64,000 nucleotides of DNA from Patescibacteria group bacterium (GTDB taxonomy: Bacteria > Patescibacteriota > Gracilibacteria > Peribacterales > Peribacteraceae): NCBI GenBank assembly GCA_023263945.1, contig JALQTW010000001.1, positions 644,469-708,468 on the forward strand. The letters run 5' to 3'. The position numbers and the translations under genes were made by a program. Below, one piece after another: positions 49,841 through 57,115 of this stretch (the first letter of the stretch is position 1; each line of letters starts with the position of its first letter). The notes beneath the pieces are model-generated. The model made no database searches, was not told where the DNA came from, and worked only from the letters and a program-made list of their open reading frames with translations.

Positions 49841-49846
49841 GAGGCC

Positions 49847-49875
49847 TTGCAGGAACGCAAAACCTTCTCTATGCT
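49847..49875 (+). promoter_or_regulatory. Promoter of rpsP
   Basis: TTGCAG (49847-49852), 17-bp spacer, TATGCT (49870-49875), 15 nt before the ATG. Confidence 0.6.
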
Positions 49876-49890
49876 CTTCCAGCTTTTTGT

Positions 49891-50307
49891 ATGCTCGTTT
49901 TACGCCTCCAAAGAACCGGCCGAGAGAACACGGCAACGTACCGTATTGTGCTCTCCGAAAAAACCGCTCCTGCAAAGAGCGGAGAGCTGGAAATCCTGGG
50001 ACACTACCTTCCTGCACAGAAGAACCCTGTATTTGAGGTAAAGCAAGATCGCATCACGTACTGGGTAGAAAAAGGTGCTATTCCCAGTGACACACTCGCT
50101 CGTCTTCTGAAGAAAGCAGGGATGAAGGATATGGAACGCTTTGCAAAGCGCTATACCAAGCAGAGATCCAAAAAAGAACCACCTCCCGAAGCAGCCGCTC
50201 CAGCACCTACACCGGCTCCTGCCGCCGAAGTAGCTCCCCAAGCTGAGGCTCCAAAAGAAGAAGCACCTGCTCCAGAAGCACCAAAAGAGGAATCTCCAGC
50301 AATGTAA
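49891..50307 (+). CDS. rpsP: 30S ribosomal protein S16 (bS16) with Ala/Pro/Glu extension
   Basis: 138 residues against about 80-90 for the core protein. The first 85 residues are S16 ('MLVLRLQRTGRENTATYRIV', 'GELEILGHYLPAQ', 'WVEKGAIPSDTLARLLKKAG'). The last 45 are a low-complexity tail of Ala, Pro and Glu (EAAAPAPTPAPAAE and similar), probably flexible and outside the ribosome. S16 is an early-assembling 30S protein. Followed by khpA as in many bacteria, though separated here by a half heptamer repeat and a separate promoter. Confidence 0.93.
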   Translation: MLVLRLQRTGRENTATYRIVLSEKTAPAKSGELEILGHYLPAQKNPVFEVKQDRITYWVEKGAIPSDTLARLLKKAGMKDMERFAKRYTKQRSKKEPPPEAAAPAPTPAPAAEVAPQAEAPKEEAPAPEAPKEESPAM

Positions 50308-50311
50308 CGAT

Positions 50312-50345
50312 AAACCAAAAACTAATAACTAATAACCAATCAACC
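50312..50345 (+). repeat. Single heptamer-repeat arm (reverse type)
   Basis: CCAAAAA CTAATAA CTAATAA CCAATCA, directly after the rpsP stop. No partner arm nearby, the mirror situation of the half-element after nadK. Confidence 0.7.
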
Positions 50346-50364
50346 TGTTCCTTCTATCCTCTTA

Positions 50365-50394
50365 TTGGCAATCGCTTGCCTTTTCATGTATCAT
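50365..50394 (+). promoter_or_regulatory. Promoter of khpA, leaderless
   Basis: TTGGCA (50365-50370), 18-bp spacer, TATCAT (50389-50394); the ATG follows after 8 nt. Confidence 0.65.
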
Positions 50395-50402
50395 CCCCCC
50401 GT

Positions 50403-50684
50403 ATGGCCGATCCGACTGCTTCGACTGCGCCACTTCCCGGGTACGATTTTCTTCGCTTTGTCCTTGAACAGATTGTTGAGGATAAGGAGAGCTTAAAAAT
50501 TGAGCAGCGCCTGGATGATCTGGGCGTTCTCCTCACCGTCCACGTTGCCGAGAAAGATATGGCAAAGCTAATCGGCAAGCAGGGTCAAACGGTGAAATCT
50601 CTCCGTACACTTCTTCGTGTTGTGGGTGGTATTTCCAATCAGCGTATTAATCTTCGCGTTATTGAACCTAACACCCCTTCCTAA
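50403..50684 (+). CDS. khpA: KH-domain RNA-binding protein KhpA
   Basis: 93 residues from MADPTASTAPLPGYDFL. A single KH domain with the GxxG loop in 'KDMAKLIGKQGQTVKSLRTL' and the preceding strand 'VLLTVHVAEKD', as in the KhpA/YlqC family normally encoded next to rpsP. It binds RNA, often with KhpB, and influences cell division and translation. The promoter places the start at 50403; an upstream in-frame ATG at 50376 lies within the promoter region. Confidence 0.9.
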   Translation: MADPTASTAPLPGYDFLRFVLEQIVEDKESLKIEQRLDDLGVLLTVHVAEKDMAKLIGKQGQTVKSLRTLLRVVGGISNQRINLRVIEPNTPS

Positions 50685-50709
50685 TTTTGCTTCTTCCCCC
50701 ACTCTCATC

Positions 50710-51027
50710 ATGATTCGCGAACTCCTGGAATCCGGCTCCCCTATTCAGATTATCACGACGATTATTGCGTTCATGCTCATTGTTGCTGCGCTCCTTTCGC
50801 TTTTCTTCATCATCATCGGCGGTATTACGTTTATTCTGTCCGCTGGTCAGGAAGACAAGATCAAAAAGGCCGTTCACACCATTCGCTACTCTATTGTTGG
50901 GCTCATTGTATGTTTCGTCGCATTCTTTGCTGTGCAATGGATTGCAAAGCTCCTGGATATACCATTTGATCTCACGTTCTCCTCTATTGTAGATCTTATG
51001 AATGAGATCTTTGCATCGTTGCAGTAA
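50710..51027 (+). CDS. VirB2/TrbC-like two-helix membrane protein
   Basis: 105 residues. Two membrane helices (about 13-42 and 60-82) separated by the polar stretch 'SAGQEDKIKKAVHTIRYSIV'. The 'FIIIGGITFILSAGQEDKIK' block is the hallmark of the short VirB2/TrbC-like proteins frequent in CPR genomes, probably pilin-like or part of a secretion apparatus. 25 bp after khpA and likely in the same transcript. Followed by a GTCCCGC/GCGGGAC hairpin and the strong terminator at 51138. Confidence 0.75.
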   Translation: MIRELLESGSPIQIITTIIAFMLIVAALLSLFFIIIGGITFILSAGQEDKIKKAVHTIRYSIVGLIVCFVAFFAVQWIAKLLDIPFDLTFSSIVDLMNEIFASLQ

Positions 51028-51041
51028 ATGATCATCGACAT

Positions 51042-51058
51042 GTCCCGCTTTGCGGGAC
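51042..51058 (+). terminator. Short GC hairpin after the VirB2-like gene
   Basis: GTCCCGC TTT GCGGGAC, a perfect 7-bp stem, 14 nt after the stop codon, without a T-run. Confidence 0.4.
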
Positions 51059-51137
51059 GCCGCAGCTCGGAGCAGCGGATACGAGAGGATAATGGATATT
51101 GAACGTTATATGTGGTGAAAAAAAGTACCACGCTTGT

Positions 51138-51165
51138 AAAAGGAGCGTCCCCCAACGCTCCTTTT
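51138..51165. terminator. Bidirectional intrinsic terminator
   Basis: AAAAGGAGCG and CGCTCCTTTT form a perfect 10-bp stem with an 8-nt loop and A/T tracts on both sides. It lies between the convergent VirB2-like and DUF11 genes and serves both. Confidence 0.9.
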
Positions 51166-51189
51166 CTCGAAGCAATTCTGATGCGAATG

Positions 51190-52980
51190 TTACGCGCCGA
51201 GATACTTTCGGCGGAGAGCCTGCGTTCCTGCAATACTGAGTGTTCCTGCACCTGTCATGAGTGTGAAGAAAATGTCCATGGCAGCACCAGTCTGTGGCAT
51301 ACCGGTGAAGACACCAGTACGAACCGTACGAACACGCTGTGTGAGTGAGAGGCTTCCAATATTGCTTCCCGTAATGGTTGCAATGTTTGTGAGCATCTGA
51401 CCACGAGGAGCACGAGGGCTCACCTGGAGCGTGTAACTTGTCTGCCAAGCGTCTCCTGGCTGAAGAGCAGGAACGTTCCATTGGAGACGTCCTCCACCAA
51501 GAATTTGCGCGTCACCCATATCCCCAAGGGAAAGAAGAGATGTATCAAAACGATCACTCACAACGGCATCCGTCATAGGTTCACTGAGAATGTTTCGAAC
51601 TGTGAGCGTGTAACGGACTGTTCCACCGGGAACAGCTTCATCCGTACTGGCGACTTTTGTGAAGAGAAGGTCATTACGGCCGCGTGTGATTTCGCCTGGG
51701 TTATAGGTGTTTCCAAAGCTGCTCGCACCGCCAACAACCGTGTAGTCGACACTTGTACCGCCATTCACTTGCACGTTTGCCATCAATTCCGTTCCGGTGA
51801 CAGCGTCACTTCGCACACGAACCGTATAGCTCAAGTTGCGGATTCCGTTTGGAGCAACCTGAATGTGCTGCCAGTGAATCACATTGCCGTCCCATACACC
51901 ACCTTCCGTTGCACTCACGAATTCACTGTTAATAGGCAGTGTTGCCGTGATGGACTCATCCGTTGCAAGAACGGAACTGCGGTTCTGAATATTCACTTTG
52001 TAGGTAAGTAAATCTCCACGGGCAGCGTTCGTGCGGCCATCGGAAAGGGATACGGAGAGCGATTTGGAAGGAATACCCTTCGTGATGAGTGTTTCATCTA
52101 CCGTACTTGCCTGGCCGGCAATAGCACGTGTGCGGAGAGAGTAATTCTCTGGGAGACGCTCTGAAACATGGGCAGCGAAGGTGAACGTGCGTTCTTCACG
52201 GGGACCGAACGTGATATTGCGCCAGAGAATATTGTTGCTTGTCTGGAATTCACTTCCCGCAGAAGACGTGATGTAGTTTGCTTCTGTTCCCAGAATGGCC
52301 TTCACATCGGTCGTCCGCGCGGAATCTGTTCCGTTCTTTACTTTCAGTGTGTAGTAGAGCGTATTTCCTGGAAGAGAGTAGGTCTGGTTATCTGTCAGGA
52401 AGAGAGAAAACTTTCCCTGTAATTCGCGCTCCCCTTCCACGCGTGTGGTGTCCGTTGCCTGTTCACCATCCGCAATCACGCGTGCAATGATCAATTGATC
52501 TTGTGGAGCATCCGTACGAACGTTGGCGTTTACCGTAAGAACACGGACGGAGTCTTTGAAGACCGTCACGTTGTCCCAGTGAATGCGCCCTCCTGTCATA
52601 ATGCGACCACCGTCTGTTGCAGAGACGAGATCCACCTGTACAGGGAAGTGCAAATCGATATTTACGTCACGGTGTGTGTCGCGCTGTTGCTTGAGCGTAA
52701 TACGGTACACAAGGGAGCCACCAGGGGCTACTTCTTCCTTCCCATCTGTCACGGAAACGAAGAGTCCTGTGTTGGAGTACCCTTCAAAGTCGTCATCAAG
52801 GTTCTCACAGTCGTTATCCTCAGGGTAATCGGTACGGCCATCGTTATCGTTATCCAGACCATCGGAGCACTGTGTCCTGTACGCAGACACATGGCTTGGG
52901 TCCGTGAGCGTGAGGGCTGCGAACATGGTTCCAAGAAGGAGGAACGCCGCAACGAGAGAAGTGATCTTTTTGGCTTGCAT
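51190..52980 (-). CDS. Secreted DUF11-repeat surface protein with MPQTG sorting-type tail
   Basis: 596 residues from MQAKKITSLVAAFLLLG, a clear signal peptide. After it comes a calcium-binding segment 'CSDGLDNDNDGRTDYPEDND' like thrombospondin type 3 repeats. Four to five beta-sandwich repeats of DUF11 type follow ('APGGSLVYRITLKQQ', 'LPGNTLYYTLKVKNG', 'ARGDLLTYKVNIQNRS', 'VPGGTVRYTLTVRNI'). The C-terminus is MPQTG, a hydrophobic helix, then RRKYLGA: the layout of a sortase substrate with LPXTG relaxed to MPXTG. It should be displayed at the cell surface. No sortase is visible in the window. It has a good promoter (53043-53071) and terminator. Confidence 0.9.
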   Translation of the reverse strand: MQAKKITSLVAAFLLLGTMFAALTLTDPSHVSAYRTQCSDGLDNDNDGRTDYPEDNDCENLDDDFEGYSNTGLFVSVTDGKEEVAPGGSLVYRITLKQQRDTHRDVNIDLHFPVQVDLVSATDGGRIMTGGRIHWDNVTVFKDSVRVLTVNANVRTDAPQDQLIIARVIADGEQATDTTRVEGERELQGKFSLFLTDNQTYSLPGNTLYYTLKVKNGTDSARTTDVKAILGTEANYITSSAGSEFQTSNNILWRNITFGPREERTFTFAAHVSERLPENYSLRTRAIAGQASTVDETLITKGIPSKSLSVSLSDGRTNAARGDLLTYKVNIQNRSSVLATDESITATLPINSEFVSATEGGVWDGNVIHWQHIQVAPNGIRNLSYTVRVRSDAVTGTELMANVQVNGGTSVDYTVVGGASSFGNTYNPGEITRGRNDLLFTKVASTDEAVPGGTVRYTLTVRNILSEPMTDAVVSDRFDTSLLSLGDMGDAQILGGGRLQWNVPALQPGDAWQTSYTLQVSPRAPRGQMLTNIATITGSNIGSLSLTQRVRTVRTGVFTGMPQTGAAMDIFFTLMTGAGTLSIAGTQALRRKYLGA

Positions 52981-53042
52981 AAGCCTATTGGGGAAGAAAT
53001 GAAGGAGTACACATCGACGCAGAAATACGTCGAAAGTCATAC

Positions 53043-53071
53043 TTTATACTATAGGATTGAATCGATGTCAA
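53043..53071 (-). promoter_or_regulatory. Promoter of the DUF11 gene
   Basis: On the minus strand TTGACA (53066-53071), 17-bp spacer, TATAAA (53043-53048), giving a leader of about 56 nt. Confidence 0.75.
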
Positions 53072-53223
53072 GTGTGATTTTAAGAGTTCAAAAGCTCCAG
53101 ATGCGCTTATCCAAATGAGATCTTCATGTGAGGTGGATTCTAACGAAAAGCTTCATTCGGGAAAAAGAAAACTTGTCGGGAAAGTGTTCTATGGGGGTGT
53201 ATGTTTGATTGGATCAATCTTCT

Positions 53224-53595
53224 ATGGGCAAATGCCATTTTGCGCCGCTTGAATCGATTTCAAGATATAATGCTCGTGAAATTTCTTTCCGTGGTACAGA
53301 GGTGGTGTCGTATTCAACAATTTCATATGACCTGCCACAGTTTTCTGAATTGGTACAAGGCGCTGCATTCGGTGATTCATTCCATGGTATTGAGGATCTA
53401 TTTTTGAGTTCTTGTATAGCAGCATTTAAAGATTCAAATTCGCCTTGTGGTTCTGCATGCCGTTCGTCTTCGATGAGAAACATATGTAGGTGGCTGGGGC
53501 TGGTGGATGATTTTCGAAATATTGATCTGAAGGTAAAAGTTCTGGATTGCCAGAAGTTACTGCAATTCTGGCAATCAATTCCCAGTACGAATTAA
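53224..53595 (+). CDS. Hypothetical protein at the left part of the accessory region
   Basis: 123 residues from MGKCHFAPLESISRY. Mixed alpha/beta composition with a short Cys-rich patch ('SPCGSACRSSSMRNICRW'). No family recognised. The frame is closed upstream by TGA at 53206, so a TTG at 53209 is the only earlier start. Its codon use is more AT-rich than the core genes to the left, and it marks the start of the changed base composition. It is convergent with the permease gene, 9 bp away. Confidence 0.55.
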   Translation: MGKCHFAPLESISRYNAREISFRGTEVVSYSTISYDLPQFSELVQGAAFGDSFHGIEDLFLSSCIAAFKDSNSPCGSACRSSSMRNICRWLGLVDDFRNIDLKVKVLDCQKLLQFWQSIPSTN

Positions 53596-53604
53596 TTCAA
53601 ATTC

Positions 53605-54624
53605 TTACAAAAGAGTCACGATCATCCCAGTTATTACAGCAATCACATAGATACCAACAGCCAATGAAACGGCAACTTTTGGATGGCTCTCTCTGCCGAG
53701 TACGAAGAGCGATGGCAAATTAATAATTGGTCCGGCGAATAGCAACGCTGCTGCAGCGCCAGGAGCGCCGATACTAATAAGTGCTAAAGCTAATGGAATT
53801 TCAAAAAAGGTAGGTAGCGCAATCATGATTGCCAAAAACACAATAAATATTATGGTGAAAATCGATTCAGTACCAAATCCACTCTGGATCATTGGGAGCA
53901 CGATGCTGGATAGGATAACTCCAGCAAAAATAAATGGAACTGTGACCAAGATTGTGTAGCCAAGATTTTTCACAAAAAGATTAATCATCTTCACTGTCGT
54001 TATATTCTCATCTTTAGAAATGTCGCATGCCAATTTTTCTAAAGAGGCAGCACGAGCGAGTGTGTCTGCAGGAAAAATTCGTCCAATTAAAACAGGCAGT
54101 AGAAATACTGCCACAAGACTAGCCAAAAGACGCGCTAGAGCAATTTCAAAGCTGAACATCATGAAAGTTAAAATCAACGCTGCCACATTGAGAGCAGGAG
54201 AAGCGAGCATTACGGCTAAAGATGGCCCCAAGCGAGCCCCTGATGCGTATACACTGGAGAATATGGGGGTAACACAGCAGGAACAGAGCATGAGAGGCGT
54301 ACCAGCCAATCCGCCGACAATATGCTGTCGTGTTTTTCCCTTTCCAAGAAGAGTAAGTATCCAGTTAGCGGGGATAAAAGTGCGAACAATAGACGCTATA
54401 AGGATTCCGAGTACTAAGGCTGGCCAGATAATCTTGAAGTAGTTGTAGGTAGCTTCCAATACACCGGCCTGCGTCAATACAGCTGTAGAACTTGGCCAAG
54501 ATCCCGTTGAGCCCACGATCTCTATCTTCGCAAGAGAAGCCTGCCATTTGAGCATTAGCAGGCCAGAAAGAGCCATCAATAGCAGAACGACTCCGATTGC
54601 CATCCATGTTTTAGAGGATCTCAT
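53605..54624 (-). CDS. YraQ/DUF318 (UPF0718) family permease
   Basis: 339 residues with about nine or ten membrane helices. Hallmark: 'GLAGTPLMLCSCCVTPIFSS' with the conserved Cys cluster, plus 'GARLGPSLAVMLASPALNVA' and 'GAPGAAAALLFAGPIINLPS'. Relatives include ArsP, which exports organoarsenicals; most members are uncharacterised. Its promoter and that of selD are divergent and overlap at their -35 boxes, so the two genes are likely expressed together. A link to selenium compounds is therefore possible but is inference only. TACAAT ends 7 nt before the ATG. Confidence 0.88.
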   Translation of the reverse strand: MRSSKTWMAIGVVLLLMALSGLLMLKWQASLAKIEIVGSTGSWPSSTAVLTQAGVLEATYNYFKIIWPALVLGILIASIVRTFIPANWILTLLGKGKTRQHIVGGLAGTPLMLCSCCVTPIFSSVYASGARLGPSLAVMLASPALNVAALILTFMMFSFEIALARLLASLVAVFLLPVLIGRIFPADTLARAASLEKLACDISKDENITTVKMINLFVKNLGYTILVTVPFIFAGVILSSIVLPMIQSGFGTESIFTIIFIVFLAIMIALPTFFEIPLALALISIGAPGAAAALLFAGPIINLPSLFVLGRESHPKVAVSLAVGIYVIAVITGMIVTLL

Positions 54625-54633
54625 AAGACTGAT

Positions 54634-54684
54634 TGTATACTTGCATTGTCGGTGTTTGTCAAATCTAATAAAACATGTTACGGT
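54634..54684. promoter_or_regulatory. Divergent permease/selD promoters sharing a -35 region
   Basis: Minus strand: TTGACA (54657-54662), 17-bp spacer, TATACA (54634-54639). Plus strand: TTGTCA (54656-54661), 17-bp spacer, TACGGT (54679-54684), 6 nt before the selD ATG. The two -35 boxes lie on the same seven bases, TTGTCAA. Confidence 0.7.
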
Positions 54685-54690
54685 GCCTAT

Positions 54691-55734
54691 ATGGATCCAG
54701 AGATTAAATTAACACAGTTCTCCCACGGAGGCGGGTGTGGCTGCAAAATTGCCCCAGAGGTGCTATCCGAAATGCTAGCAGCATCGGGTGTACAAACGCT
54801 CTATCCAAACTTATTGGTCGGCACCGAATCAAGTGACGATGCGGCAGTCTACCGTCTGAATGACGAACAGGCGATTGTGGCTACTACGGATTTTTTCATG
54901 CCCATCGTCGACGATGCTTATGATTTCGGGCGTATTGCCGCAACGAATGCTTTGTCAGATGTATACGCTATGGGAGGAAAGCCGATACTAGCATTGGCCA
55001 TAGTTGGCATGCCAATCAGCAAATTGCCGATTGAGACGATACGGCAAATTCTGGCTGGCGGTGCTGCAGTATGCAAAGATGCGGGGATACCGATTGCTGG
55101 TGGACATTCAATCGATTCACCGGAACCAATTTATGGATTGGTTGCATTGGGGATTGTTCATCCAGAACGTATCAAGCGCAATGATAGAGCTAAAGAAGAT
55201 GATGTTGTTATTCTAGGTAAAGGACTGGGAATTGGAATAATGAGTGCTGCGCTTAAAAAAGGCGAATTGAATGCAAATGGTTACAAACAAATGCTAGAAG
55301 TAACCACAAAGCTTAACAAAGTGGGAGCACAATTGTCAGAACTACCTATGGTTCATGCACTCACCGATCTCACAGGTTTCGGTTTACTTGGTCATATGTT
55401 GGAAATTTGTCGCGGCTCAAGTTTAGGTGCAGAAATTAATTTCTCTCAATTGCCAATTCTATCTGAGGCGCTTCGTTTGGCTGAGCTTGGTTATGCAACA
55501 GGTGCCTCGGGGCGTAATTGGTCAAGCTATAAGCAGGACGTATTGCTGCCTGAGGATATGCCAACATGGCAGAAAAATTTGCTCACCGATCCGCAGACAA
55601 GCGGAGGTTTGTTAGTAACGTGCTTACCCCAGAAGGCTGATGCTGTGTTGAAAACATTCCATAACGCTGGTTTTCTTGATGCATGTGCTATTGGCACGAT
55701 GCATAAGGGGGCAGCAACAGTAGCAGTGCAGTAG
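54691..55734 (+). CDS. selD: Selenide, water dikinase (selenophosphate synthetase)
   Basis: 347 residues from MDPEIKLTQFSHGGGCGCKI. The catalytic Cys and Lys lie in 'GGGCGCKIAPE'; no selenocysteine codon is used. Other blocks: 'GTESSDDAAVYRLNDEQAIV', 'TTDFFMPIVDDAYDFGRIAA', 'NALSDVYAMGGKPILALAIV', 'GGHSIDSPEPIYGLVALG', 'TDLTGFGLLGHMLE' and 'LTDPQTSGGLLV'. SelD makes selenophosphate for selenocysteine, 2-selenouridine or selenium cofactors. None of the users (SelA, SelB, tRNA-Sec, MnmH) is visible here, so the product's fate is open. Leaderless-type promoter. Confidence 0.95.
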   Translation: MDPEIKLTQFSHGGGCGCKIAPEVLSEMLAASGVQTLYPNLLVGTESSDDAAVYRLNDEQAIVATTDFFMPIVDDAYDFGRIAATNALSDVYAMGGKPILALAIVGMPISKLPIETIRQILAGGAAVCKDAGIPIAGGHSIDSPEPIYGLVALGIVHPERIKRNDRAKEDDVVILGKGLGIGIMSAALKKGELNANGYKQMLEVTTKLNKVGAQLSELPMVHALTDLTGFGLLGHMLEICRGSSLGAEINFSQLPILSEALRLAELGYATGASGRNWSSYKQDVLLPEDMPTWQKNLLTDPQTSGGLLVTCLPQKADAVLKTFHNAGFLDACAIGTMHKGAATVAVQ

Positions 55735-55760
55735 ACAGCACTGACTGACAGGTGATAATA

Positions 55761-55788
55761 TTGACAAGTAATGTTATCATGGTACGAT
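55761..55788 (+). promoter_or_regulatory. Promoter of the kinase-NUDIX gene
   Basis: Perfect TTGACA (55761-55766), 16-bp spacer, TACGAT (55783-55788), 22 nt before the ATG. Confidence 0.65.
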
Positions 55789-55810
55789 AGCTATCTTTTC
55801 TCCTTCTAAA

Positions 55811-57076
55811 ATGCCAAAGCATCTTCCGTCTCTTGTCTCTGATCTCAAATCTTTACAAATTAAGAATCAGGATAAATTTAATGAACCCTCACAAATTGAC
55901 AGCGTGGTCATTGTCGGTTCGACCTGTGCTGGAAAGAGCGTGATAGTCGATGCCATTAGGCAGTCCTATCTTGCGATGCAGGGCATTATTCAAATTCCCA
56001 AGAGATACATCACAAGAGCGCAGCGTGGGAATGACAACATCGTCGAGAATGCGTTTGTCACAACAGATGAGTTTCAGGCCAAAGTTGAAAGAGGTGACAT
56101 CGGACTCCATTGGGTACGAAAGATGGAAGGCGACAGGAAAGAGCTGTACGGATTCCATCAGCCGACGCAAGATGTGTTACCGGTGTACTCAGGAAACAAT
56201 GCGCTCTATAACAATCCTGATAGCGTTCGACCAGAGGGGATACTAAGGAACTCACTCATGGTTGGAATTTATGCGCCCGATGACGTCAGGCGGGATCGAC
56301 TTGTAAGCAGATCCCCTGACCTGCTCAGGGATCGACCCGATGAAGTGGAATATCGCCTTGGAGACAGTTCGGAAAACATGCTGCCGCATATCGATGTTCT
56401 CGTAAATAATTACGGCCAGAACGAACAGGTAACAAAGAGTGAAGTCATGCGTCTTGTTGAGCGCATTGTATGTATACGAAGAAATTTGATCACGGCACTA
56501 GATAAGCCTGTTGAGCAGTACAATGGCAAAATGATTCGAATAGCTACTCAGCGCATGGGCTTTCCAGATATAAGTGAGAAGACATTTGAATTCGCTGAGC
56601 GTGCACCGGGTGTACGGATTCTCGTTACTGATGGTGAGCGTATTCTCCTTACAAAAGAATGGCGTGGAGAGACACAGAATTGGGATCATCGCCTTCCTGG
56701 TGGGAAAGTGTTCGACTCGTTGAAAGAGTATCTTTCGGGGAAAGAAAAAGGTGATAGCTATGTGCAGGAACAAGCTCTATTGGCTGCTCAAAAGGAACTC
56801 TCCGAAGAAACTTCCCTTCGTCTGCCCATCGAATCCTTCAAACATATCGGGCGCTCTATAGCAGGTGCTACCGTTGTTTGGGATTTGCACTACTATGTGG
56901 CTAATGTCCCAAAACAGGAAGGTTTACTCCCTGATATTACCACAGAAGAAGGAGAACAGACTCAACCTCAGTGGTTCACCTATGAACAGGTGCAAGCACT
57001 TTGTTTAGATGGAAATGTTCAAGAAGATCGCAGTGTTGCTGCTTTACTGAAGTTTCTGCTTTCGCAGAAAAACTAA
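55811..57076 (+). CDS. PhnN/guanylate-kinase-like domain fused to a NUDIX hydrolase
   Basis: 421 residues in two parts. Residues about 28-225 are a P-loop kinase: 'SVVIVGSTCAGKSVIVDAIR' (Walker A GSTCAGKS 36-43), 'PKRYITRAQRG' (identical RYITR in E. coli PhnN), 'ENAFVTTDEFQ', 'GIYAPDDVRRDRLVSRS' and 'DVLVNNYG'. PhnN makes PRPP from ribose 1,5-bisphosphate. Residues about 240-421 are NUDIX of the ADP-ribose pyrophosphatase type: 'FEFAERAPGVRILVTDGERI', 'DHRLPGGKV' and 'AAQKELSEETSLRL', with a 20-residue insertion inside the Nudix box. A bifunctional enzyme of ribose-phosphate or nucleotide clean-up is likely. Followed by the DHH gene 40 bp on. Confidence 0.8.
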   Translation: MPKHLPSLVSDLKSLQIKNQDKFNEPSQIDSVVIVGSTCAGKSVIVDAIRQSYLAMQGIIQIPKRYITRAQRGNDNIVENAFVTTDEFQAKVERGDIGLHWVRKMEGDRKELYGFHQPTQDVLPVYSGNNALYNNPDSVRPEGILRNSLMVGIYAPDDVRRDRLVSRSPDLLRDRPDEVEYRLGDSSENMLPHIDVLVNNYGQNEQVTKSEVMRLVERIVCIRRNLITALDKPVEQYNGKMIRIATQRMGFPDISEKTFEFAERAPGVRILVTDGERILLTKEWRGETQNWDHRLPGGKVFDSLKEYLSGKEKGDSYVQEQALLAAQKELSEETSLRLPIESFKHIGRSIAGATVVWDLHYYVANVPKQEGLLPDITTEEGEQTQPQWFTYEQVQALCLDGNVQEDRSVAALLKFLLSQKN

Positions 57077-57115
57077 TGCATCTTTGAAAGATGTACTGAT
57101 ATAGAATAGCTTTAC

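Noticed and set aside
2087..50345. CRISPR arrays
   Set aside because: The repeated words are only 7 nt, degenerate, without unique spacers, and are arranged as inverted arms. No direct repeats of 24-40 bp with regular spacers were seen.
53191..53230. Selenocysteine read-through at the TGA (53206-53208) upstream of the 123-aa gene, suggested by nearby selD
   Set aside because: The upstream part would be only five codons (ATGGGGGTGTATGTT) and no SECIS-like hairpin follows the TGA; an ordinary stop is simpler.
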